Shown here: piece by piece, positions 1 to 13,600 of the stretch
Position numbering within the stretch: the stretch's first letter is position 1
Layout of the letters: the number at the start of each line of letters is the position of its first letter
NCBI RefSeq assembly: GCF_000801105.2
Contig: NC_079516.1
Span: 3,596,001-3,660,000, forward strand
DNA from: Raphanus sativus
Taxonomy: Eukaryota > Streptophyta > Magnoliopsida > Brassicales > Brassicaceae
DNA: 64,000 nucleotides
Direction of reading: 5' to 3'
Program-made: the position numbers and the translations under genes
The notes under the pieces: generated by a model
What the model saw: only the letters and a program-made list of their open reading frames with translations
Database searches by the model: none
Told to the model about the DNA's origin: nothing

Positions 1-44
1 TGCATTTAGTGACAAGACACAAATAGTTAAGTTAAGGGTATTAC

Positions 45-1880
45 CTTGTACGGGGAACTAACATTCTTGTGGCATCTAATAGGTCTTGCAACTGGACGGC
101 AGTTTTAAGTTTGGTCTGTAAAAGAAGATAAATTGAGACAGTAGAAGCAATTAATCAAGGCAGGAATAAGTTGATGTTAGAAAACCCGAGCCTCTTACCT
201 CAGCTCTTGGCTTTCCACCATTGTACTTCAACATCAGGTTTAACAGTTTTTCCTCTGTAACTTTTAGTTTCACCTTCTGTTTAGGAGTTCGATCGCCGCT
301 GTGAAGTAAAAAAAAAAAGTTTAAAACTCTCAGATCTTGGCTAAACAGAGAGAAGTATAGAGGGGAATGGTGATTATAAGCTAAAACATACTGTCTAATA
401 ACAGCAATGACACAGCGTAGCTCTTCTGATTGCCCAAAAGTGCCTATGATGCCACTGCCTTGGCGAGTTAGTCCTTCATTAGGTTGTACAGGTTCATTGA
501 CCTTCCATGGCAAAGTGGGAGGAAGAGTCGAGGAAAGATGCGGAGCTTTTGCATCCAAACACATTTTTCTTAGCACACAAGCAGCATCGTCGTAATACCT
601 TAATAGTATAGTACGAGAGGTTTGTGAATACTTTAAAGCTGTAAAGCACTTTTAAAAATTTAAATAAACTGCAGAATGCTATAGCTTACTTGTAAGAGTT
701 CTTCACAAAACTCCATCCATTTACATCACAAACATATGAACATCCCTCGGATCGTAGAAGATCAAACCCACAGACCTGAAATTTGAGAAATGTTGAAGAA
801 ACTAACACGTCATTGTATAAAATCCAGAGAATCATTATAAGGTTAACGAGAGCCAGAGGATTGGTTTCATAGCATACCGCTTGCCTAAATGCAAGGCAAA
901 CTTCTCTAGCCATCTGCTTCTCGGCAGGTGTAAGCAACACTGGATATCTCACCTGTTCAATAAAATATCCAAAAAAAAAACTGATCAAAATCTAAATACA
1001 TCAACGTATTACACTTTCATGAAACACTTAGGTTATTCAAGCTATATCTCTTTCGTCCTAAGATAATGAGATAATGTCTGGTTTCATTCTATTAAGGTAA
1101 TGATTGGTAGACGACGTACTTCCTTGCCATCAGTATTCCTCATAACAACACCATCAACAACAGGCGACTTTCTTGCTTCAGCATGTGCGTATTCAGGACC
1201 CACTGTGTATACCTGTATTTACCAAGCATGTTGTCAGCTGAAGAACTATTGAAAGACAAGTTTACGATACGAATAACAACCAGTAATGGGAGGCTGGGAG
1301 CTACAAAAGCTGTTGATAAGTCATGCCTTATATATATAAACATAGGTCACTAACGTGACAACCTTATACATTTAGGACCACTTGATACCAGCAACAGAAC
1401 AATAACAGTGTAATATTCTAAGCAAGGTCAGGTAGTGGTGCGAAAGATGGGAATGATCTAATCGAGAAACATGTAAATGGAAAACAATCACAACCTTGAC
1501 ATCAGTTCCTCCGGTAGCCATAAACTCCTCATATATATAGGAACCCTCTCTCCTAACTCTTCTCACGTCAGGATGAAACTCACTTGATCGGTTCCCAATC
1601 TAAACAAATACATTAGGTGGAAGAGGAGTCAAACAGAGGAATCTGCACGAACTGCTTTGAAAATGTTATAATATAAACAGTTCAATCCAGACTGCAGCCA
1701 AGTACCTTGCGAAACAATTCCTTCATGCCTCCACCTGCCGAGCTAGGATAGTATATCATGATACTATGGTCATCTCCTACAAACACACAGAGAACTGGAT
1801 AAATAAAACAAGGAGAATACAGGAATCATATAACAACTTGTCCTTATGGATAAATAGACACTGGGGTGCGAAACGAGTGC

Positions 1881-1950
<70 letters not shown>

Positions 1951-3324
1951 AAGAGGCAAAAAAAGAGAAGAGAAGGTCACCATTGACAGGCTTTTCCACA
2001 AATGGCTTCCAGAAGCGTTCACCGTTAACCTCAACAAAATCTTCTTCCTCGACAAAATAGTCGAGGTCTTGATTTGGTACGGTTCTGTTAACACAAGCAT
2101 ACCTAGGAACTGGGATGCCATACATCTCAAGATGCTGTAGATGCACAGAAAAAGTTATATTTGTTAGTACAAGGAAAAAGTATGTAACGCTTCTTTGTCA
2201 CTAGCCCTGAAAAATTTGAAGAAAGCAACTCTATTGCAGTCTAATTAATAGGCATACATACCTCATACACCTTGCGGCGATCATGAAGAAGATACTGTGG
2301 ATCTAGTTCATTCACTAAAAATGGCCTGGACACCAGAAGACAGAAAAAGTCAACTCATGAGTTGACGCGGGTCTCGGTATTAAAGTAAGCTAGGTGGTTT
2401 ATCAAGCCAAGAGCAAAAGGAACCAAAACAACTCACTTTCTCAAAGCAGCATAAGCCTGAGCCTTTTGAAGAGGATATCCAGAGGAATGAAAAGCAATCA
2501 AGCAGTCACAAATGGGCCAACTGAAACAAACAATTCCTTAGGTAAGGTTTTTGATTCCATAGTATATACCTCTTAGTACACACTAATAGTGAAACAAGAA
2601 TTCAAGCAAAAATAGTAAAAAGGGGAAAAGCAAACCTTTCAATTGGATCTTCAAGAATGACTTTATCCCCAAAATGTAAGATCTGCGAATAAAGGTGTAC
2701 ATGACATGAAAAATAATTAAAAAAAAAAAAGAGTATATACAGCAGAGAATCTACAAAGACAAGGGTCAACAACTTTTGGTTTTGGCAAACTAAGGACAGC
2801 AACTTGTAAAATGATAAAAGCAACTTCTACCAATAACATTTGGCCAAGAATCAGAAGCTAAAGTAATTTAAAACAAAAAGCAACCTTTCTCCAGAATAAA
2901 CAACGAAATATAAGAAAATAGACCAGAAAAAAAAATCAAAAAAAAAAGAAAAAAAAACGAGTGAGAAAGCTCACCTCAAATTCACCAAAGGACTCCAGCC
3001 TGTCAAGAATTTGACCCATGGGAGCTGAGAAGACCTATAAACAACACCCCAACAACAAGGAACAATCTATGAGTGATAGAGACAGTCAAAAATAAAGTGG
3101 ATCGGTATCAGAATCAAAGAGGGCTTTTAAGAAAAAAAGAGCATCTGAATCTGTAGTTGGTCAGAAGAAGTAAACGCGAAATACATATACGAGCAGCAAT
3201 AGCAGCAGCAACAGACAAAGAAAACGGAAAAGAGAACCTCGGGGCCGCACTTCACCTTCTTTTCCATGACGCACACTCCAATCTTTATCCTCCCAACAAC
3301 ACTTTCTCCTTCTTCTACTTCCAT
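45..3324 (-). CDS. VIH2: Diphosphoinositol pentakisphosphate kinase (PPIP5K/VIH), 5' part
   Basis: Partial gene leaving the left edge. Exons I can splice: 3324-3238, 3034-2975, 2682-2636, 2520-2437, 2325-2262, 2134-1981, 1776-1706, 1599-1495, 1212-1120, 952-878, 775-690, 598-392, 298-199, 115-45. They join in frame with GT/AG ends and give about 434 residues of a protein usually near 1050. The start is [10 protein letters not shown]. The N-terminal ATP-grasp kinase region contains [24 protein letters not shown] and [15 protein letters not shown]; the histidine acid phosphatase domain opens with [10 protein letters not shown] near residue 377. In plants and yeast this family makes InsP8 from InsP7 and has an opposing phosphatase domain; plant VIH proteins act in phosphate sensing and jasmonate signalling. 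The symbol VIH2 rather than VIH1 rests on the neighbouring genes (SNL1 side of the Arabidopsis duplicate), not on a sequence comparison. A long GA tract lies in the intron at 1777-1980. Confidence 0.93.
1883..1949. repeat. (GA)n microsatellite in a VIH intron
   Basis: About 33 uninterrupted GA dinucleotides, entirely within the intron between the exons 2134-1981 and 1776-1706. Open frames through it are pure Ser-Leu or Glu-Arg repeats and are not genes. Confidence 0.97.
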
Positions 3325-3599
3325 TCTCTCTCTCTCTCTCTCTACCTCTTCTTCCTGTATATGTTCCTCTTACCAGTTTTATACAAACCACGTATCCTCT
3401 GAATAAATTCACAGATTCACAAAATCAAACCAAAAAATCTCGCCAGTTTTAAATACGAAGATATGCTAATAGAGACTTTACCAGCGAAACAATTAATGAT
3501 AGATGGTGATCACAAGGCAGAGGAGCAGTAGGCGATAATGCTTCCTTCCTTCCTTGCTACTGATTTTGGGAAATAAATAAAATAAATATCTTTCAACGG

Positions 3600-6540
3600 A
3601 GCGGTGAGGAAGCACGAGGACAGATACAAGGGCCAGCCAGTCAGTCGTCACTGCCCCGTTTTCGTTTTAAATATCCATTTATTTTATTTTATTTTCTAAG
3701 AATCCAAACAAACATGCTCTCCTTTTCTTCAATTTCTAGTCAGCATCTCTTGGACCCACTGCTTGACGTTATACTACGGACTTATTATGGCATTGAGCTT
3801 ATAATAATATACTGGCCTAGTAGTAATGATGATTTATTAATATGTGTATTCCTACCAAACTTAAAAAGTATCAAAATGGTCCATTGTGTTACTCATCAAT
3901 GTTACATATGTCATTATCAGCTTCTCCTATTATATATCTTGGTCTTAAAAATACCGATGAAAGGATAAGATCTACGATTCAAGAATATGCACTAAGATAC
4001 ACAACCCAAATGTATTTTAGCTTTTTGGTTGCTTTCCAACTTTCCCTTATTCCATAAAGCATCTGCATACTGTTAAAAAGGTTCCCTTCAAAAGACAATC
4101 TCTGTCATATCAGGCTCCGTGTATTAAAAATTATGAGAATCCACTGCCAACTGATTCGTTACGTTAGTATATATACTTTTCTTTACCAGGGCCGGCCTTC
4201 ATAAAGAGTTTACTGAGCTTTAATATAACTTTGATTTGTTTTTTCGGCAGGGTTCTTAGTTATAGACTTTTGGATATAAAAGAATGAATAAATCAAACGT
4301 AAGCAATATGTAACTCTTATATAAGTTTTGGTTGATGTTAGTAATCTGTTAAGATAGCTGATAAATAATTGCCAGTTGATTTTGATATAGTCGAATACCG
4401 AGTAGGCAAGTATTCATGAATTAGACCAATATATATTAATATTCATACTACTCGATCTTTGAATATACATAACCTGTATATCTGCCTACTTCTTTTCTAC
4501 GTGTTAAATGCAAAGGAATACAGAGAAGAGGCTGGTTGATTGTTTGTGGTTTTTCCAAACATTTTTTGGTTTTGGTTTTTGTTTTTGTAAAAACTACTTT
4601 TTTACCAATCAAGATTTTGAGAAAATAGATTTTCTAAAATATAGGGAAACTATATTTTGTACTTAACTACCTGTTTTGAAGCAAAAGCCAAAAACCATAT
4701 TTTCTTGGTTTTTGAACAAAGGTACGTGGGTTTTGATTTTTTTTTTTACTTCTTATTAAAATGGTTTTTTTAAGCAAAAGCCAAAACCATATTTCAAAAT
4801 GGTTTATCCACTGGTAAAGAAATAACATAAAATAAAAAATTTCTCTATATATATAGTTCCTTCTCTTCTATCAAAGTTCGTGTTTGAATCTCCAAAAAAT
4901 TGCATCCTACAATCTGCAAAAAATTACACTTTCTGTCTGAGAAAAGAATCCTAGATCTAACTACTTCTAAGTGTAAAGAATTTTAAAATTTTTGACCACT
5001 AAACCATAGTGGTTCCACAAAAATTGACATGTAATCTTTATCTCTATATCGTTTGTCGATAAAAGAAGAAAAATCAATAACAAAATTAGATACTAAGAAA
5101 ATAATTACACTTGGGATGATGAACATTATGTTAAGTAACCGGACTTTTAAGGAAAAGGTGTGTCGTTTATTAGATTTTCATTTTATATTGGAAACAATAA
5201 CATTGGACACTAGCTAATGTCTCAACTGTATCGCATAGTTTCTTATATAAACATTTGAATACTCGTCTGAACCAAAGTTTTAAATACTATCTAATTAATA
5301 TTCGTATTACGAATAACCCTAAAAATACATTTGAAAAGAGTAGCTAGTAATCAAAAGAGAAGTTACGTATACCGAGTGAAGAAGGAACGATGATGACACG
5401 CATCGTGTGTGATAGACTTTCTCCACGGTGGTAAACCTTTGTTTCCTCATAGTTATTGTCCGTACCAGCTCTTGATCCATACATCATACATTTTTTGTCA
5501 CTCAGTTGGATTTTTATTCAAGCTAACTGAAGCATATACTAAACCGGCAAAGGTCAACACCTTTCTGGAGCCAAACAGCCGGCGAGTAACATACTACCCG
5601 GTCCCCAGAGCCAAAGATGGAAACTAAATAACAAATGCCTGATAAATGTTATTCAGGATGCCTTGATATTCAAGAATTATCTTTGAAAAACCTAATTTCA
5701 TTAGAGGGTATTCATTGGGGCGGTAACTAGGGAAAAAAAAACCTTAACTGTACATATCACATATGACAATGGACCCAGTAACTATCTCAACCATCCATCG
5801 GGTGGTTTCTACGCTTACTAAGTACTAACAACTCGAAGCTGTAATTTCAAAATTTAATTTCAAAAGTCAGTTCAGCTGTGACTTTTATGGCTAATGTTTG
5901 ACATCTGAGAAGTTTTGATTTCTATTTGATAAATCTGTAATATGGAGCTTTTAGCCAAGAATGTTACATACCACAATGTCTAATCTATTCAGCCCCGTTA
6001 GTTTACTCACTAAGTTTTGCTTAAGATGTTTAACTCAAATTAATGTGAATTTATCTTTAGTTTAAAAACTAAGATAAAAATTAGTTTACACAAAAAAAAA
6101 ATTCTAAAACAAAACCCTTACAAACAAAAAATATATAAATAAGAATTCATAAAATTTTGACATCTATTTAAAGAGACATTGGATCCGGTTTTAATGGAAG
6201 ACATATTAGCTAGAAAATACTCTTTTTGGATTAGATTTGTACTTTTTTTTTTTATAAAATAGATTAGATAATTTTCAAGAAATGGATAAACTAAAACTCA
6301 CACTAAATATGAAAAAATCATTTTATGTATAAACACATCTTAATTTAGCACATATGCACTAATAAAAACTGGATCAAATCTATTTTTAAACTTAGCTAAT
6401 TTTTAAAATCTTATCTCAAACAAGATAAGAAGAAAACATTTAAACTCTCAAAAAGTTAAAACACTTTCAATAGCGCTTCATATATACACGAAAACAGCTT
6501 CAAAAAATCAAAACAAATTTGAAATCAACGAATTATTCTA
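3600..6540. other. Intergenic stretch, VIH promoter side
   Basis: AT-rich DNA between the start of the VIH gene and the next small gene. A pyrimidine tract (CT)n near 3325-3345 lies just upstream of the VIH start codon. Stretches at 4550-4800 are rich in short GGTTTT-like words. Small open frames (for example 5409-5627) have no recognisable motif, so I call no gene here. Confidence 0.6.
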
Positions 6541-6558
6541 AAGAGTTTTACACTAAAT

Positions 6559-6888
6559 ATGACAGCTTTACAAAGATCAGCAGTTTCATTCCGACGCCAA
6601 GGTTCTTCAGGCCGAATATGGGGTGATCAATTCGTTTTAAATCAAAAAGGTGGAGAAAGTCTTCAAAACCAGGAACAGAGAGAAGAACATTCCACTAAAA
6701 ATAGTAACAATCCTGAAGATAACTCTCGAATACAAAAATCAAGTTCTTTATCTTCTTCTTCATCACCATCTTCATATTTTTCTGAATTACGCAGAGGACC
6801 AAACATTTCATCTCCCACACGAAGCAAGCCTGGTTGTGGGTTATCATCGTTTTTTCGACAATGTATTGGTTCTTCAGCTCATGCATAA
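6559..6888 (+). CDS. Small plant-specific protein with LQRSxxSFRRQGSSG N-terminus
   Basis: Intronless frame of 109 codons plus stop. The protein starts MTALQRSAVSFRRQGSSGRI, continues through a Gln/Glu/Asn-rich and Ser-rich middle (residues about 28-75) and ends with a Cys-containing segment, SKPGCGLSSFFRQCIGSS. The N-terminal motif LQRSxxSFRRQGSSGxxWxD is, from memory, shared by a family of short Arabidopsis proteins that includes the MAPK kinase substrate (MASS) proteins; I cannot assign a particular member. No signal peptide or membrane segment is visible. It lies alone between VIH and SNL and does not match a gene I can place there in Arabidopsis, so it may have moved. The motif at the first Met and the compact single exon argue for a real gene; function is not established by the sequence. 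Confidence 0.72.
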   Translation: MTALQRSAVSFRRQGSSGRIWGDQFVLNQKGGESLQNQEQREEHSTKNSNNPEDNSRIQKSSSLSSSSSPSSYFSELRRGPNISSPTRSKPGCGLSSFFRQCIGSSAHA

Positions 6889-7039
6889 TTTTGTTTTTCT
6901 ATTTATAAACTGATGTTTGATACAGACATCTAAACATTTTATTATTTGTTACATAAATTTCAGCACAATATTTTTGATTTTTATTCTAATATTCTTCCAT
7001 ATGCCATGCCTTGAGAGATATATAGTGGAACTTACTTAC

Positions 7040-7098
7040 GACTAAACATTAATCATTTAAGCAAAAAAAAAAAAAAAAAAAAGACTAAACATTAATCA
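7040..7098 (+). mobile_element. Poly(A)-only insertion with 16-bp direct repeats
   Basis: The 16-mer GACTAAACATTAATCA occurs at 7040-7055 and again at 7083-7098. Between the copies are 27 bases, TTTAAGC followed by about 20 A. A target-site duplication flanking essentially a bare poly(A) tail is what an extremely 5'-truncated retroposition leaves behind. Confidence 0.6.
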
Positions 7099-7673
7099 AT
7101 AAAAATTTCAACATTCGTTTACTAAGAAAAAGGTTAGTGTGTTTAGTTTGGAACTAAAACACAAACTACTGTATAACCAAACTCAGTCGGACAAATGAGG
7201 GTTAGAGGGCCTAATGATTGATAAAGGCCCAATGTGTATAGGATATGATTTAGTGGGCTTAAAGATTCAATATAGGCCCAAAGAATTATTTGAGTTAGGG
7301 ACGAAAATATAAACAGAAGAGAGAATAGTAGTCTCCCCAGCAGTAGCCGCAAAACAAAACGCAGACGGAGTGAGAAACATCGAACTCCTCTCCCCAATTC
7401 CATAATTCTCCTCTCCTCGTCTTTGCAGCAAATTCCTTTGAAAATTCTCTGTCTCCTTCGACCTGTGCGTTTGTAGCTCTCTGTCCTCTTATCATCGCTA
7501 TTCATTTCCAGTCTTTTGAGAATTTTGATCAAAGTTCTTCTTCCCTCTCGTTTCGGAGATCTGTGAACCTCATCTCTCGATCATCCCTGGTGGGGAATTT
7601 TGATTCCCTCAACTTGAGATTTTCGGTTATTAATTAATTTGAATTTTGATATATTTTTGCTGCAGGAGGAGGC

Positions 7674-10600
7674 ATGAAGCGGATGAGAGACGGCTCCGGC
7701 TCTCAATTTCGACGCACTTTGGGCTCTTCTCGAGGCCAATTGTGAGTTTCCTTATACTCTCACTTCTAAATCAACCTTCTCTCTATCAGCTTGCTTTTGT
7801 TTGACACTTTATTACAAAATAAAATTACTTTTCATTTTCTTGCGAAACTATACTTAGTGTCGATGGCTTGATCGTGGTTCTGTTTTGAGGCTATCATTTT
7901 TCGAGAGTGAATTTTTTTCTTTCTTTTTGCTAGGAATAACTTTAATGTTTTGAGTAGTTTTAAGTGATTAATTTTGGTGTAGATATGGACAATCTCCGTT
8001 CCCTGGCAGTGGTGACACTGATGAAGCAAGAGGAGAGGGAGCGAGAGTCGCTAGTAGTGGGGACGCTGCCTCTCAGAAATTAACAACCAATGATGCCTTG
8101 TCCTACCTCAAGGATGTTAAGGACATGTTTCATGATCAACGCGAGACTTATGACAGGTTTCTTGAGGTTATGAAAGATTTTAAAGCTCAAAGGTGAGTTC
8201 TTTCACTTCCTAACATGTTTAATTTTTTTTAGCTTTGAGGTTGTAAATTTAGCAGCCGGCTACAAATTAATTTCCTACTCTTGGATTTGCAGGACCGACA
8301 CACGCGGTGTGATTGCCCGAGTTAAGGAACTGTTCAAGGGACATAACAATTTGATTTACGGATTTAATACCTTCTTGCCAAAGGGATATGAAATAACCTT
8401 TATTGAGGAAGACGAACCCCCGCCTCCTAAGAAGACTGTTGAATTTGAAGAAGCTATTAGTTTTGTCAATAAAATTAAGGTGCTGTCTCTCGGAAAGTTT
8501 GCTTTTATCCTTCTTTTTTGAAGTGCCCTTACACCTAGTTTCTCATTGTACGGCTTTCTTTGTTGTCACTGCAGACTCGATTCAAGCACGATGAACACGT
8601 CTATAAGTCTTTCTTGGGTATCTTGAATATGTACCGAAAGGAGAAGAAGGAAATTAGTGAGGTTTACAATGAGGTATTATTCTTCATCCCACCTGTAATA
8701 CCACTTCAAAGTTTTACGAAACACTTTCTGACACTCGAATGTGTGCGCTTTAGGTATCTATCCTTTTTGAGGGTCACTCGGATTTGCTTGAAGAGTTTAC
8801 TAGGTTCTTGCCTGCGTCTTTGCCGTCTCATTCAGCAGCGCAGTTTTGCCGGAGTCAGGCCCAACGCTACAATGACCGAGGATCAGGCTCTCCCCTAATT
8901 CGTCAAACGCATGTGGAGAAGGTATGCTAGTGGTTCATATTTTTTTTGTTCTGTTTTTTTTTTTCCAGGTATCTCAATTTTGTGCCTGGCACATCTTTTC
9001 ATCACCAGGAACGCCGACGAGATAGGACTGTTACTTCACGCAGTGACTATAGTGCTGATCGTAATGACCTTTGTGATGATAAAACGATGGTCAAGATGCA
9101 AAGAGAGCAGCGGAAGCGTGCTGATAAGGAGAACAGAGAAAGGAGAGGCCGTGTTCTAGACGACAGAGAAGCAGATCAAGATAGCTTGCACCATTTTCCA
9201 GAGAAAAGAAAGTCTTCTAGAAGAGCGGAAGGTCCTGAAGCACATTCTGGTTCTGCTTCGCATTCTGAGAAAGACAATTTGAAAAGTAAGCTAACTCCTG
9301 TCAGACATGTTTATTTGATTGACTCTTATTCTATATTCTAGGGTCCGTGGACATCTCAACTCTTTCTATTTTCCAGTTTTGGCCGCCTGGTGTTTTCTTA
9401 TATGGTGCAAACAATCTGTTTCTGATTTCTAAGATGCTTACATCCTTTGTGCTAGGCATGTACAACGAAGCATTTGTTTTCTGTGAGAAAGTCAAGGAGA
9501 GATTATGCAGCCAAGATGATTATCAGTCATTCTTGAAGTTCCTCAATCTATTTAGCAATGGAATAGTCCAAAGGAAGGAACTGCCGAATTTGGTAATGCC
9601 AATTTCTTCGGTATTGTGACAATGTGATTAGGGGTTGACCTTGGGTGACTTTCAGGAACTTGTATAAAATCCCGTTCATTTTCTTTCAGGTTTCTGATCT
9701 TATTGGGAAATTCCCTGATCTTATGGATGAGTTCAGTCAGTTCTTTGAGCGTTGTGAGAGTATTGGTATTCAAAATACCTACTTTGACTTTTTAGTACAT
9801 ATCAGCAATCTTCTTTCTGACTGTCATCCTTTATTGCAGATGGATTTCAACACCTTGCTGGTGTTATGAGCAAAAGTATGCTGCTATTTTGCTCTTTTGG
9901 CTATGAATAATATTGTCTCTTGTCTTCTTACTTTGTAACATCATTACTGACATTACTGGTACACATGTCGCAGAATCATTTGGTAGCGAAGAACAGGCAT
10001 CCAGGTCAATGGAGGTGGAAGAAAAAGAAAGAGAACATAAGCCTGACCTCGAGGTTGTTAATGAAACAGAGCAATGCAAGGAGGAGTACGTGGGAAAATC
10101 TATTCAAGAGCTTGATCTATCTAATTGCGAGTGTTGCACTCCTAGCTACCGGCTACTGCCTCCGGATGTAATTAGATTTTCTGTTTGAAGTTTCATTGTG
10201 AGCATGTTCATTGGATGATTTTGTACTTGTTATAATCTGATTGCAGTATCCAGTACGAACTGCCAGTCAGAGGTCGGAGCTAGGAGCTGAGGTTTTAAAT
10301 GATCGCTGGGTGTCTGTCACTTCAGGAAGTGAAGATTATTCTTTTAAGCACATGCGCAGAAACCCATATGAAGAGATCTTGTTCAGATGCGAAGATGATA
10401 GGTATTTTACAAGTATATGTATACATATATATCTTTTAAGTTTTAAGTAATTGGTCTTTTAAGTTTTAAGTTAATTACTGCTTATAACAGATTTGAGTTG
10501 GACATGCTTTTGGAATCTGTGAGCTCTGCGGTCAGAAGTGCTGAAAGTTTGTTGAACATCATCACAGAGAAGAAAATAACTTTTTCTGGCTCCTTCAGGA

Positions 10601-13600
10601 TCGAAGATCACTTTTCGGGTCCGTATACTTTTCTGGAACCTGTAGCTCCTTGTTATATCTTTTTTTTTCTTTTCGCCTGTTTTGGAGCCCCCATATGTTT
10701 GGGTCTTACCATTGCTTTTCTTATTGACATTTTTGCAGCCCTGAACTTAAGGTGTATTGAGCGACTTTATGGCGAGCATGGTCTTGACGTGATAGACATA
10801 TTACATAAGAATCCAGGCACTGCACTTCCTGTAATCTTAACTCGTTTGAAGCAGAAACAAGATGAATGGAAGAAATGCCGTGATGATTTTGATAAGATCT
10901 GGGCAAAGGTATATGCGAAAAACCAATGCAAATCACTTGAGCATCGCAGTTTCTACTTCAAGCAACAAGATTCAAAGAACTCGAGTGCAAAATGTAAGTA
11001 GACATAGATATTGTCACGTTTTTTATTGCTTACAATCAGCTGGCAGTGCTTCATTCTTGCTTTCACTTTTTCTTCTCATTGTTTTCCGTTTCTTATTCTT
11101 GTTTTGTGAACCAGCATTGGTGGCTGAAATTAAGGAGCTAAAAGAGAAGACTCAAAATGAGGATGATATTCTGCTGTCTATTTCTGCTGGTTACAAGCAA
11201 CCCATAAATCCTAATCTTGACTATGAGTATTTCAGCCTAGCTATTCATGAAGACCTGTACAAACTAGTCCATTTTTCATGTGAGGAGTTATGCTCTACAA
11301 AAGAACAGCTCAGAAAAGTTCTGAGGCTTTGGGAAAATTTCCTTGAGCCAATGCTGGGCGTTCCTCCCAGGGCCAAGGGCACAGATCCTGTCGAGGATAT
11401 TCCCAAGAGTCCCGATGTGGATCACAGCACTTCGACTAATGAGAAGGCTGATGGGAGTTGTGGAGCAGACACAGCAACGCTACATTCTAGGAAACTAATA
11501 TCTGTTGCCAACGGAGATCAGAATGCTTCTTCTGCGGCACCCAATCCTGGTGTGATTGGTTTGTTAAATAAGGATTCGACAGGGAAAGACGATTTTCAAG
11601 ATGCTGATACAGCTAACAGAGATGGTGTTACCTGTTCTGCTGTAAAACTCCAAAAAGAACATGAGACTGGAAATAGAGCTGATCAAAGATCTGAAATGCC
11701 GATCCCAATGGATATCAGCGAAAGAGCATCCACCTCGAGTTTATCAGCCCCAAGTGGAGAAAACAATCATCGTGTAGTAGAAAAGGAAGATCTGGCAGGT
11801 ACTTTTCAGATTTAAACTTCTAATTTTGCTTCTGCTGTTTATCTATCTGTATTAACTTTTGTTGCTTTTACAATCAAGGCTCACATGAGATTCAAGCCAA
11901 ACCAAGCAACACTTCGGGTGATGTTCATCATGGTGTATATAGCATTGAAACTTCTCCTTCGACCCAGGTACTACACTCAATTGCTCTTGCAACTTTGAAT
12001 ATATATTGCCCAGACGTTTCAATGGCTTAGGGATGTAACCATGGAGTATTACAACACTTCCTATAGAAACTAAATTGTTTTTGTTTTATGTATCGTGCTT
12101 TTTTGGACCTATCTGATCATCCTAAACCCTCCTTGTCGTTTTACCAGGCAGGTGATGTTGGCAAATTAATTACTTTGGCAAGCGGAATAAGATCAGATTC
12201 TTCTACGGATAATATGAATTCTGATGAACCCGAAGGTCCGGTCACAGTTGAGAAGGAGGAAGGTGAACTATCACCTAATGGTGATTTCGAAGACAACGTT
12301 GGTCTTCATGAAGATCCTGGGGTGAAGTCCACTTCTAAACCAGACAATTTAGCAGATGCTGAAGTAGAGAATGAGGATGATGATAGTGAAAATGGTTCAG
12401 AGGGTGGTGAAGAATGTTCAGATGATGAGAATAGAGAGGAGGAATCTGGTGAGCATGATGAGGTTGATGGTAAAGCTGAGAGTGAGGGGGAAGCAGAGGA
12501 AGTGGACTCACATCTCTTAGCAGGAGACACTGAGCTGGTTAGGCAGTCCGAACGTGTTCTCTTGTCTGCCAGACCTCTTTTAAAGCATGTAGCAGCGGTT
12601 CTAAGCGACGGGAGGACTAAAGATATCCGAGTTTTCTATGGGAATGACAACTTTTATGTTCTCTTTAGGCTTCACCAAGTGAGTACATCGTTTGATATAT
12701 TGACTAAATATTCTTCTCTCTCGGAAAAAAAATAATGAAAGTGCATTTTCAGATTCTTTATGAGCGGATTTTGTCTGCAAAAAGGAATTGCTCAGGCGAT
12801 GAACTGAGATCGGAAAACGCAAAGGATACCGATTCCCTAGATCCTTATTCGAGGTACCTTCCTTTTTACAAACATACCAGCCGATATCGATTATCCAATA
12901 CAGTGTTTTCCTAAAATAAAAAAGGGAGATCTGATGCGTATGTTTGTTGTACTACAGGTTTATGAAGGGTTTGTATGGTTTGCTTGATGGATCAGTTGAA
13001 AATACAAAGTTTGAGGATGAGTGCAGAGCTATTCTCGGAAATCAATCATATGTGTTGTTCACGCTGAACAAAGTGATATACAAATTGGTTAAACAGGTTT
13101 GGCTGGCACTAGTGGTTTAAGACTACAATGTATATTTTTGTTTTACTTTGTTAACATTTCTTGTGATTGTGTAGCTTCAAGCTGTTGTAGCTGACGAGAT
13201 GGACACCAAGCTAATTCAGTTGTACGAGTATGAGAAATCCCGGAAACCTGGAAGGGTTATTGACTCGGTGTATTATGAAAATGCGAGGGTCCTCCTTCAC
13301 GACGAAAACATATACCGCTTGGAATGTGTATGATTCTCTTATCTCTCCCCCCGGGTCTTTCATAGAAATCAATGTGGTGACGACTCATGATCAGTTGGAA
13401 GTACTTAAATTCCCTTTTTTTTTTTTTTTTTAATTCATATGCAGTCATCCACGCCATCTCGTCTATCGATCCAACTTATGGACAGCGTAGTCGAGAAGCC
13501 AGAACCATATGCAGTTTCTATGGATCCCATGTTTGCAAGCTATTTGCAAACTGAATTTCTTTCCACCTCAACAGGAAAAAAAGATGAGGGACATAACATT

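Noticed and set aside
1766..2146. Long Glu-Arg and Ser-Leu frames over the VIH intron
   Set aside because: They are translations of the (GA)n microsatellite inside an intron; the real coding part is only exon 2134-1981.
4188..4260. CAGGGCCGGCC at 4187, like a hAT terminus
   Set aside because: No matching inverted end and no 8-bp duplication found within 1.5 kb, so no element can be supported.
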